Shown piece by piece: positions 22,801-34,800 of a stretch of DNA of 64,000 nt. Numbering within the stretch: the stretch's first letter is position 1; the number at the start of each line of letters is the position of its first letter. This stretch comes from Sarcocystis neurona (Eukaryota; Apicomplexa; Conoidasida; Eucoccidiorida; Sarcocystidae): positions 2,255,863 to 2,319,862 of the forward strand of contig KL647298.1 in NCBI GenBank assembly GCA_000727475.1, in the 5' to 3' direction. The position numbers and the translations under genes were made by a program. Under the pieces are notes generated by a model. That model saw nothing but the letters and a program-made list of their open reading frames with translations. It searched no databases and was not told the DNA's origin.

Positions 22801-25800
22801 GCACAGGTTCTCTCTTTGCCGGAGAGAACTTTACTTCTTTATCTCCCCCTCTCCCTCGGTCTCTTCGTCTCTCCGCTGCTGCCGACTCGCCCACGCTGCT
22901 GCCGACTCGCCCACGCTGCTGAACTGACCGCTGCCGACATAACGTGTGCCAGCGGCGTGGCTGACACGACAGCTCTAGACACAACAGCTGGGAGTGGGGC
23001 CGACGTCGGCGCCGTCTCTTCCTTCGCGCCGCCGGCACTGTCGTACGTGTTGCGCTGCGCCTCGCGATGCTGCTGCCGACATCTGCGCGTGGTTGCGCCC
23101 CGCCTACGCTGCAGTTGGCTCGGGCTGCTGCTCCTGCAGTGCGGCTGCTGACGCGGGCTCGTCGTCGCGCTGCCGCTGGTGACGCTGACCCGAGGTGATG
23201 GCGTTGCTGCGTGCGCGCGCCCCCGATCTGTGGAATGCTGCCACCTTGTCTTGCCGAGCGCTGCCGACGCTACGCTTCGGGGGGCGCGCTGCCGATCGGC
23301 GGTGCGGCAAACACTGCAGTTGCACACTTTATGGAGAGAGATGTGTGTGCGTCACGCGTGCGAGAGAAAACCTCTGCCGAAACATGGGGGGACGTGTTTG
23401 CATGCGGCGATGTGCATATGTGAGGTCCTGCCCTGCCGCCCCTCCCTCCGTTTTTCCCCCGCCCGCAGCAGTGCTGCAGCAGACGTCTCGAGCAGTCCCC
23501 TCCGGTTCGCCGATGACGACGCGAGCATGCGGCGATCTGTGACGCACACACACACACACACACACACTCACACACATGGTCGTTCTCGCCGTAGAGTTTC
23601 TTCTTTGCCGCATGCGCCGGGGTGCTGCCGCACATTCGAGGCCCTTCGCCGCGGCTGCGAGAGAGGAGGGGGGGGGGGAGAGGGGAGGGAGGCGCGGTGT
23701 GTCTGCGCGTCCGGGTGTCTGTACACCGCAAGTTCTTCCCCACGGCCACACGAAGAGAAGGGGAAAGGTGTCCAGCTGGGGCACCTGCTGCGCGAAGGAG
23801 AGGCGAAAATTAACTTCCGTTTCTCTTCTCTGCGGATGTCTTCCTCTCCGTGTGGGGTGGGGGGGGGGGGACACTGTGCTTCCAGGATGGGGAAGGGAAA
23901 AGGAGACTTGCCTTTCTTTGCAGATTTTCCTTCCTCTGTGCGGGGCGGGGGTGCTGCTGCTAGACTTGCCTTTCTTTGCAGATTTTCCTTCCTCTGTGCG
24001 GGGCGGGGGTGCTGCTGCTCTGTTAGGAACTTAAGCATTCCCTCCAGAACAAGCTGCATCGCTGCGCGGGCCCCGAGGACCTCATCACTGCGCAGCAATT
24101 TCTCGAACGTTTCCACGCCCAGCGAGACGCCTACCCTCCTGCGTTTATCGCAGAGTTCGAGAAATTCTACGACGTAAAAAGTGTCTCCTCCCCCAAGAAG
24201 TCTTCTTCACTCGCTTCTTGCTCCCCGCGTCCTGCGATGGCTTCTATTTCTTCTCCTCCTGTCTCGTCTCTGTCTCGTCTCCGTCTCCGTGTCTCTCTGC
24301 CTCACTTTCCCGTCTCTCTTTTGCTGTCTTCGTCTTTCTGTGTGTCATCCACTCCTCGTCTCTCTGTGTCTTCCTTTTTAGTCTCTTTGGCTGTTTTCCA
24401 CCCGCTGTTTTTCTGCTGCGTCTCCCCGTCCTTCTCTTTCTCTCGCTGAAGTCCACCCTCGTCGACTTCGTCGTGTGCGTCTTGAGGATGCCTGTCCTTT
24501 CTTGCTTCCCCGGCTGCTGCTGTCTCAGCGAGTTCTCTTCTCTGTGTGTGTGTGTGTGTCTCCCACGCGAGAAGCAGGGGAGTCCCTTCATTCTCCTGTC
24601 AATACACATAAGGATGCACAAACACACGTATGCGAGTATGTATAGGAAAAGGTACACAGAGAGGAAAACAGACAGAGAAAGGGGAAGGTGGATAGGGGAA
24701 GTCGTCTTCACGTGTATTATACGGGTATGGGGCATATACGGACATGGACACATACCCCTGTATGTATATATATCTAGAGAGAGAGAGGAGCAGACGAAGA
24801 AGAAGAAAATGTGTGGCAGGTAACGATACGACGTGCAATGTGCTGGTTCTGGTTTTCTTCTGAAGCAACCCGGCAGCACCCGAGCCACAGGGAGGAGAGT
24901 CCTGACAGCAGCGGCGTGGCTGCGCGTGCTGTCGCCGGTGGCGTGGCTGCTTCTCGCTGTCTCCATCACGGAAAGGGGGGGGGGGGCAGTTCTGCAGCCG
25001 CAGAGAGAGACACTAAGCAGCAGCAGCAGGGGGGTCAAGGAAGAGAAAGGGGAAGCAAAGAGAAACTCCTCGAAGAAGTCTGCACGGAAGTGGGAGAACT
25101 TCTCCCACCGCTTTCATCACCACCCCACCACCGCCGCCACCCGGCCAGTTGTCCGTGCCGCAATGCCGATCTCCGCCCATCACGTCTCTGTCTTTCGCCT
25201 CCTCTCCCTCTCTTTCTTTTCGTCCTTCTCTGTCTTCCTCTTCCCCCTCCCTGTTGCTGCGTTCCGTCCTTTTTGTATGTCTGCACGTGGGGGGGGGACT
25301 CTCGTATCGGGCAGATTAGTCCGTCTGTCGAACGTAGCGCGCAGCTGTACAAATCCTCCCACGTATATATATATATATATATACCCGCACGTTCGGGGAA
25401 ATGCTTTCATATACATATATATATATATATGCACTTCCACGTCTACGTATGTGTGTACGCTGGCGTAAATGCTGTCTGTTGCTTTTGCACGCATAAATAT
25501 CCGTATACATAGACGCAGGTAATGTGCCTGTCTCTGGGAAGTGCCTTGAAGTTGCTGCGATACCTTCGTCCCTTCGTACGCATTCGAGTGCCGCTCAAAA
25601 ACGCCGTCCACAGCGGAATGCCACTTTTTTCATCCATATATTCATACACATATATATCCACGTTTGTATAGATATATATACATTTCTTCATAGAAATATA
25701 TATATATATATCCATGTGTACATAGTAAGAGTGTGGTTACTTGTCTACCTGTGTATCCACGTATATACATATATATGTGTAGCCTTGTGCCATTGTAGTT

Positions 25801-28800
25801 GCCTTTGTATTCATACCTACGTGCTCATATATACATATATATATACGTATATATATGCGTCTCTTTCTCTCTATATATATGTATTTGTAGTGTGGAGCTG
25901 TCTATCTGTGCGTATATACATATATATGTATATGTGTGTATATGTGAGGAACACGTTGAGCGGCATTCTGCCTGTCATCGGTGCATGCAGGAACTCTGTC
26001 GCTTCTTTAACGCAACAGAACTGGAGACACGACTGAACGAAATGCGAGTCCAGGAAAATAACCCGCGGATGAACGAGCTGATTAAGTGCGTGTCTCACTT
26101 TCTCTTTCTCTGCTGCCTTTCCCTTCTTCTTTTCTTCCGAATTCCTCACTTTTCCTTTCTTTGCCGTGCACAGAGTTGTAGACCCCTGCCGCAGACCCTC
26201 CTCTCTCTTGCTGTTCGTGGGTGCAACCCGGCCCGTGCAGGGTGCGTCGGCTGAGCTGACACGCAGGTGACTTGTATGCATGTTGAAGACTCGAAGTTGG
26301 GGATGTCCTTTTCTCTCTGTATGTATTCGTCTTTCGCTCTACCGCCTTCCGTGGACCTCTTCTTCGTTTTCGCAGGCCGGTTTGTCTGGTGCTGCTTCTG
26401 TCTCGCCAGGACTCGCGAGAGACGAGACAGCAGATGCACGCAGAGGGGGAGAGAAACAGGGAGACACACGTGGAAAAACGGACGAAAAAATGTTCGGGTC
26501 TCCTCTTTTATTAGAGTTGGGGAATTCTTGTGTGGAGACGGCGGCTGGCAGCCGCTTACCGCAGACATACTCTGGTGTGCATGCAGTAGCCGACGTGACT
26601 CTGTATGGTGCGCATGCCTTTGCCTGGAGATTCCCTCTTCCATATACAGAGAGAAGAAAAGGACCGTTTCTTGCATGCGCTTCCCTAGGGAGTTACTTGT
26701 TACTTACACACGCTACAAACATATATGGAGCGAAAAGGAGAGCGTCACTTTTCTGCATGCACGTTCGTGCCTGTGGCATTGACTGTTTTTGCCTACACAG
26801 GCCTTTTAGAGAAACATGCATGCAGACAGAGACACAGAGACAGAGGGAGACATTTTTGCTGCGTGTACTACCCGCCGACTGTATCCTGGCCGCATGCAGC
26901 TGCTCATGCAGGCCAGCCTTACATACACACACGACGTGTGTATCTGTAGAGAGGAAGAGTAATACTTGCGTGAACCCACCTGCAGATTCAACTGGCAGAA
27001 ACGCCCTCCCTTTCAAAATGTCTATACATGGAGAGAGGGCGAGGAAGAGTAATTTACTGCATGCGCCTACCTAGTTAACTGGCATACACACCCACACACT
27101 CTCTCTACGTATATAGATGTCGGTATATATGTATATATATGTCTGTGGGGGAGAGAGAAACAGCAATTCCTTGCATGTATACCTGCATACAGAGTTAACT
27201 TGTACACACACTTTCTACACATATGTACGTCGGTGTATATATATATATATATGTGTATACAGATAGAGGGAGGGGGAGAGTCACATCTTGCATGTGCTGG
27301 GCTTCTCCTGGGGGTCGCGTGCAGACGCATCGTATCGTAGTGGGTCCTTCTGTGTGTTGTTGGGGAAGAGGAGTCTTCCACACGTTGACGCTGACAAGTG
27401 CCGCTGGCCGCGTCCGCAGACGAATTCTTCAAAGAAGAGGAAGTGGCTTACAAGCGAGAAGAAACCGAGCTGCTGCTCTTCGTCGCGATGATGTGCTGGA
27501 CATTTTTTCGTCGTGTGTGCGTAGCAGAGAACGGCTCCACCGCGAAGAGAGACCACTACGTTTCTTTTCTGTCTTTTCTCCTGCAGTGCAGGTGAACAGT
27601 ATATATATATATATAGATAGATAGATAGATAGATAGATATTCTCTTCTTTCGAAGGAGATAGAGAGGGGCACCAGAGACAGAGGAGAATCCCCACGGGTA
27701 TATAGATCGATAGATAAAGCATGTAGGCTGCATTGACATGGAGAGCTGTTGCCGAAGTTCGTCCGCAATTTGGGGAAGGGAACGCTCTGCAGTCCCTCTT
27801 TTGCATGCGTCTCCCCAGTCCTACGCAAGTTGACCTCCGCGCTGTCGCATGCTGCCCGAGATGCCCACGCCGAGGTTATATATATATATATGTATATACA
27901 CGTTGTCTATATCTCTGTCTGTCTATCTATGCATTTACGTACACTATCTCCTTATCGTTCTCCCTGTATATGTAGATAGTAATCTGTAGATGTACGTATA
28001 TATGTTTGTGTGTGTGTGTTGTCTCTTTCTCTCTCTAGGGTTGTATATCTATATATACACATATATTGTCTGTTTTAATGTATATATACATGAGCCCGTG
28101 CAAGTGCTATGTATACACTACTATATGTCCATATTCTTTGTGTATCTGTCACTCTCTCTCTCTATATGTATATATATGGATGAATGAGTGCTAGTGTAAA
28201 CACGTACACACCTACCTCGTGTGCCTGCACCCACCCCTGCTGCTGTCCCTGCTGCTGCTGCACGTGCTGCTGCTACAGACGATTTTTAGAGGCAAAGGCG
28301 CGGATGGATGATCCCACAGCCTCGGTGTCAAAGCTGCTGGTGACTTTGACGGTGTGTCTCGAGCTTCGTTGCGCTCTCAATTATCAGCTCCGGGACAACG
28401 TGCCGGTAGCTGCAGATCGCGAGGCTGCCCACCAGGTGCAGGAAATGTAAGTCTTTTCCGTTTTGCTTCCTGTTTACCTCTCGCACTTACACATATATGC
28501 ACATGTCCACAAAAGTGGAGAAGAGAAGAAGACAGAGAGGGGACGAGACACAGAAGGGACGAGACAGAGAAGAGAAAATTTAGAAAACAGCGGGACTGTC
28601 TGTGCCATGGTGTGAAAAGTAGGGGGTCCCTCGGACTTCGCTTCCCAGACGCAGAACCACCAGCCCGCCGAGCTGCTGCTGTGCAAACAGACGAACAGCC
28701 ATTCGAGAGAGAGGAAGAGAAGGAGGAAGGAGAAGAAGCGAAAAGAGGCAGTTTTGGGGCATTTTCTTCAAGTAGAGAACGGCGAAGAAGCAGCGCGCGA

Positions 28801-31800
28801 GACAAATGCATGCAGACCCACACACATACACACACGTATACACGAAGAAGGACGCAGCAAGCACGAGGAAAGGGAGGACAAGAGCAGAGGAGAACAGCAG
28901 AGGAGGATAACAGAGGAGAATAACAGAGAGAGGACGAAGAAGAAGCGAAAGAAGCGGGAGGGTCACCAAGAGACCCAACGAATGCAGAAGGCCGTCCTGC
29001 TTCTCACGGAAGGCAGGCCAGTGTGGGGGGGGAGTCGCGGGACGTGTCTGAGTTGCCGCAAAAGGGAAGGCAGGGGAGACACGAAGAGAGAGACGGAGAC
29101 GGGAAGAGGGGGGAGGGGGGGGGCCGAAGAGGTCCACCGAAAGGGAGACGGAGACGGGGAGAAGGGGGGGCCAAAGAGGTCCACCGAAAGAGGGAAGGCG
29201 AAGAAGAGACGGAGAGAGTCGGCACTTGTCTCTGCATGCACAGCAACTCTCGCAAGATTTGTCAAGACGCATGCTGAAGAGAAATTTAGAGGGAAACTGC
29301 ACATCGGAAAGAGAAGAACTTCTGCATCCAGGTGATGCCAAAATATGCCTCACCATACAGAGGAACATCAATATATATATATATATATATATGTGTGTCT
29401 TTGGATGTGGCCGTGTATGTGTGTGTAGACGTGTATATATATGTGTGTGTCTGTGTCTATATATGTGCATGTACATACATATTTGTATAAATTATATATA
29501 TGTGTGTGTCTCTATGTGTAGAAGTATGCGTATATACATTTATACATATATATGTATGTGTGTGTGTGTATGCATCTGTGTAAGTATTACTTATGTATAT
29601 ATGTGGATCTATAATATGTGTCTCTGTGTGTGTAGACCTCTATACGTATATATACGTGCATCGGTTTCTCTCTATACACACATCGACGACCACATATGGA
29701 AGGATGCCTTCTACATGTATATAAATATGATACGTTCATATGGATGTAGATATATATAGAGAGAGATCTATATATATATGTGGGGATATAGAGAGATACG
29801 CGCATATGTTCACAGGTGTATATCCGTGCATATATATATATATACGTCAATAGGGATACATAAACGAACTTGCTAGAAGAGGGGTGAGTAACGTGGTGCG
29901 AAGTGCGTGCATGCATCTTCTTCTAAAAAGTGCGACTTTTTGTCTGCCTCCGTCTGTCTGTCTCCCTGCGTCAATATAGGGGAGTTTTCTGCATTTGAAG
30001 CGAGACGCATGCATGCGTCCACCCGTGTCTCCCCTTCACACTCCGCTTTCCTCTCTTTGCCCCTCCCCTCTTCTGTCTCGCTTTCGTCTTCCATCTTCGT
30101 TTTCTCCCGCCTTTCTTCGTCCCACTTTCTCAGTCTCTTCGTGAACTGCCCAGGAGTCCCCAAGGAAGCGCATGCGTTGCTTCTCGTGTGGCTGGACGCA
30201 TGCCGCTGCTGCGCGCTGCTGCCTGCTGACTTCGCCACCTGCCCCAGGAGCTCTATACGTCTACGTATGTGTATGTGTGCGTGTATTTCTATAGAGGCGT
30301 GCTGCCCCTCTACAAGTCTCTATCTGCAGGTTCACATGTCATATATGGAGAAGCGAAAAAGGTCTCCATACATATATATATATATATACGGGTCGACTTG
30401 TATCGCATCCATCCATGCCAAGGCGCTTCCACATCTGCAAGTCGGCCTTTTCCGGCTATCCAAGCCACAGCGCATGCTCGTCTCTCTGTGTGTATGTCTC
30501 CCCATTTCTCTCCCCCTCTATCTCCGTGTCGCTTTGCGGCTGTTTTTTTCGGCAGGCGACTTGCCGAGGTGCTGCTGGACGACGTTGCCTTCGTGCTGCT
30601 CAGTCGCATCGAAACGCTTCTCACCCAACTCCCAGACAGCCGCTGGGCGGAAGCCATAGAGGTATATGTCTTTACCCCCCTTCTACCTGCTGTTGCAGGC
30701 AGCATTTTCTCCATATAATATACGGATAGATACACGTATTAGTATTCGACTTCCCATCTTGAGCAAGTGCTGCATGTGCTGCGTATTCGTATATATATGG
30801 ACATGTCTGTGAGTGTAGACACCGAAGAAGACAGAATGAGAGAGAAGGGGCAGTTCGTCATTGAAGTGTCCACTGTGTGTACGTACGTGTGTGTGTGGAT
30901 AGATATGTATATAAGTGCGTCTCTGGCTATATACATGTCCATGTATATGTATTATACTTCTCGCTGCCTTGGTGTGGGGAACCCGCTTTCTGCAGGAGAA
31001 GAGAAACGGACCGCTGCGGGCGTGGAGGGGGGTCTCCACTTCGTAGGAAAAATCTGCTGCTCTCTCATTTGTCTGTCTCTCTGTGTCTCTGTATATCTGC
31101 ATGTGGACTTATATATGTAGAGGGAAAGCTATCCATATACGGCTCAGTATAAATATACGTAAATTTCCCATTTCCCCACATACCTCTATATATAAATATA
31201 TATACGTGTTGGTCAGTTATATATACATATACATATACACGTGTTGTTCAGTTATATATATATATGTATATACACATACATACATAGAGGTATATACGTG
31301 TACATATACATGTATACTTATATACATGTGTATACGTGTAGGTAGAGCTGGTGTATCTGTGTTGGTATATCTGCATCTATATATATATATATACGCAGAT
31401 ACGTACATTCATATGCCTGTATATATATATATATATGTAGGGTGAAGCGTCCTTCTCTCTAATATATATGTATATGTACCAGTTCAAATAGAAAAAAAGT
31501 ATGTGAATGTGTCCAGAAACAGATGTAGTGGGTGAATATGAAACAGATGGATGGAGAGTGTATGGAGTGACGTGTGCCTCTCTCTTGAATATATATATGT
31601 ATACATATATACATTCTTTATATAGAGAGAGACGTCTCTGTTTAGAAAAGGATGTGTATATTTACAGAAGATGTATAGACTACTATACGGCAGATGTAAA
31701 GCGGAAAAGAGTGTCCAAGACGCCAGCAGGCCGTTTCCAATTGCTGGGAAGAGGCAGTCCGAACCCCTCTTCTCTCCACTGTATGTATGTGTGCTACATA

Positions 31801-34800
31801 CATATATATATGCGCCTTTGCATGCATTTTATATTTATTTAACAAGTATGTGGACTGCATCTTTGTGTATTTCCGATATACATATGCGTGTGTGCATGCC
31901 TCTTTTCGACAAATATGTGGACTGTACGTTGGTGAATTCTGACGTACACATATATATTTATTCGCATGCATGTATATATCATTTGTGAGTCATAGTTACT
32001 GGCTGCAGGTATGTGTGTCTGTATGTGTGTTTGACATATGTGTGTATGTACTTACATGTGCTTTTATGTATATGACTTGTATATGTGTGGAATGTATATA
32101 TGTGCGTGTACGCATGTGTATAGGTGTGTGTATGTATATGAGTCGTTTGACGAATGCATGCCTGTTCATATACGACAGCTGCGTAGGGAGTATGTCCGTG
32201 TGGCAGAACCTGCTGAAGTGGCTAGGGAAAAGTGTCCTCCTGCGCGCGAGATTTCTGCTGCTTCAAGCGCTGCTGTTCTTCTTCTTCGCCTCTGCTGCTG
32301 CTGCGTCCGCGTTGCTCCTGCCCCGCGGGCGTGTTGCTCCGCTGTCTCCTCACTGACGCCGCTCTTCGCTGCTGCAGCTTCCTGCGGCTGCTTCCTACTG
32401 ATGCTGCTTTCTGCTGCTGCTGCTTCTTCCTGTTGCTGCCGCTTCACACTGGTGCTGCTGCGGCCGCTCTGCTGGCGATGCTGCTGCCGCCGCTTCTGCG
32501 ACTGCTCGTCCTCTGCGAAGGCTGCTGCTGCATGCGCACGCTGGCGGTGATCTGTTGCCCTGCTCCTACTGTTGCGCTGCCTCTGCTACGCTGCTGCTGC
32601 TGTCGCGGATCAGGCACTTGCGCTGGGCGTGAGGGACGTCAAAGTGAGCGGCCTGCGACGCGATGAGTGCCGCGCCCTAGACGCAGTAAGAGCCACATTT
32701 ATCGCTTGAGCAGATCTTCCTAATCTTACACGACTTATCCACACATCTGTCTATCTATCCATCCGTCCATCGTGTCTATCTATCCCACCTATCCATCTCT
32801 CTCTTTCTATACATATATATACATATATATGTAACTGTGTACCTTTCCACTAGATTAGATATATACGTACCTGCAGACATGCCTATATATATATATGGAT
32901 GTTACTAGTTAGGTACATGCAGAAGGAGAGAGATCAACAGAAGAGGCGGAATGTCCACGTGTACATATATGTGCATGTAAGGTTGTTCGTAGCGTCAAGG
33001 AAGTTAACCTTTTGTGTGGTGCTGCCCGTGCTATGCACTTGTGTAGATGATGATGCAGCACATATATACATATATATATGTATATATCTATAAGTGTATT
33101 CCATGCACCAGCCACAGGTAGAAATAAATAGAGGAGGAGAGGGGCGCTGCCGTCTGCAGGCATGCTGGAGGAGGAGGGTCGTTGAAGAATTGCATGTGCT
33201 GTGCTGCCGACGTGGATCTACCGGCTGCTCCTGCTGCTGCTGCCGCAAGTGCTGCTGCTGCCGCAGATGCTGCTGCTGCTGCTGCAAATGCTGCTGCTGC
33301 TGCAAGTGCTGGTGGTGCTGCTATTGCGGGTGCTGCTGCAAATGCTGCAGGAGCTGGCGATGCATGCGTGCCGAGTAGTTCAGGCGCGAGAAGATTGGCT
33401 GGTTATCAAAGCGACCCTTGAACGCGTGCAGCGTTTGGCAGAGGACTCCACAGATCTGCAGCTCGCGCTTTTCTCCGGCCGGGCCGTGGCTCTCGGCAGG
33501 GAGCTGCAGCTGCCTCCGCGCTCGGGACGTCTCTACTCAGAAGCAGCCGTCCGCAGCAGCGTCGTCTTTCAGGTTCGTCCTGCCTCTCTCTTCCCCGCCG
33601 TCCCTCCTGCTGTCGAGGGGCTGCTGCTGCTCGTCTTCTCTATGGAGGGGCGCGTGTCTCTCCTGCTGCTGTTGCTGCTGCTGCGCGCACGTGCGCGTGT
33701 TGCCGCAACGGCGTTTCTCTTGTGCGTGGCGCCTTGGCGCGCTTGCGTCTGCAGAACTGCCGCATGCACCGCGGTCTGTGGAGTGCGCGTAGACTCACGT
33801 GTGGGCCCGGGAAGCAGAAGGAGGAGGAGGGCGCACTGCTGCGCGGTCCACCCGCCGCAGCACGCGAACGACCTGCGGCCGACCGACGCCCCCCACCGTC
33901 CGCACGTCCGTGGCTGGGACAAAAAGTAGCGGCAAAGGAGCTCTCTAGTGTGTTCACAGAAACCTGTCTTCCTGCTCGAATTCCTGTGATATATCGTTCG
34001 ACGAAGGGACGAAGGAGAGGGGCAGGGATGGACAGCGCATGCGCGGAAAAGGCGTCTTCCCGCGAGTTTTTTTGTATGCGTGGAAGTTGCCTGCCGCCGC
34101 GTCGCGCCTTCCCTGCTGCTTACGGCGAGCGCGGCGGCGGTCGGTGCGGGGGGGCGTCGACGTGGCATGCGGTATTAATAGCTCTGCCCACGTCCGTCGG
34201 CGAGAGCGCATGCATCTGGCTTAAAAGCTAGCGATACACAGAGACATCCTTGCCGCGGCCGCCAGTAACTTTTCTGCATGCACACAGCACCAGCCGTACC
34301 GCGGGGCGGCTGCCCATACTGTCTCGGCAAAAGCTGCTGCCGCGCATGCTGCCTTATCCATGTATCTGTACGTATACATAGATATAGCTATATGTATATG
34401 GGTATGTATATGTATAAATGCATGTATCAATATGTATACAGATATATGTGTTTTTGTATATATGTATTTATACAGATGTGTATATGTACGTATATACGTA
34501 TATGTGTATATACATGTCCCTGTAAAACTGCATTCGTGCCACTTCGCGTGTTGTTCACGCAGACACGTGTGTATACGTGTGTATACGTGTACATACATAA
34601 TACGCATGTTATATATATGTATGTTTTATATATATATATATATGTGTTGATGTGTGTGTACTTGTGTATCTCTGTATTTTGTGTGCAGATGGATATATGT
34701 GTGTCTGTGGATGTATACGTGTCTGTGTTGTGTATCTCTGCACATACAAATGCAGGCAGCAGCAATCCTCAGACATGCAGAGGCCACAGTAGTGATATGC

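Noticed and set aside
26375..26515. Phase-compatible extension after exon 9 beginning PVCLVLLLSRQD
   Set aside because: It reaches a stop (TAG) without a good donor and would interrupt the conserved element completed by exon 10.
27420..27520. Exon-like piece reading DEFFKEEEVAYKREETELLLF
   Set aside because: Exon 9 (ends at 26085, phase 2) joins exon 10 (28279) directly to give the family sequence KRFLEAKARMD; including this piece breaks phase and homology.
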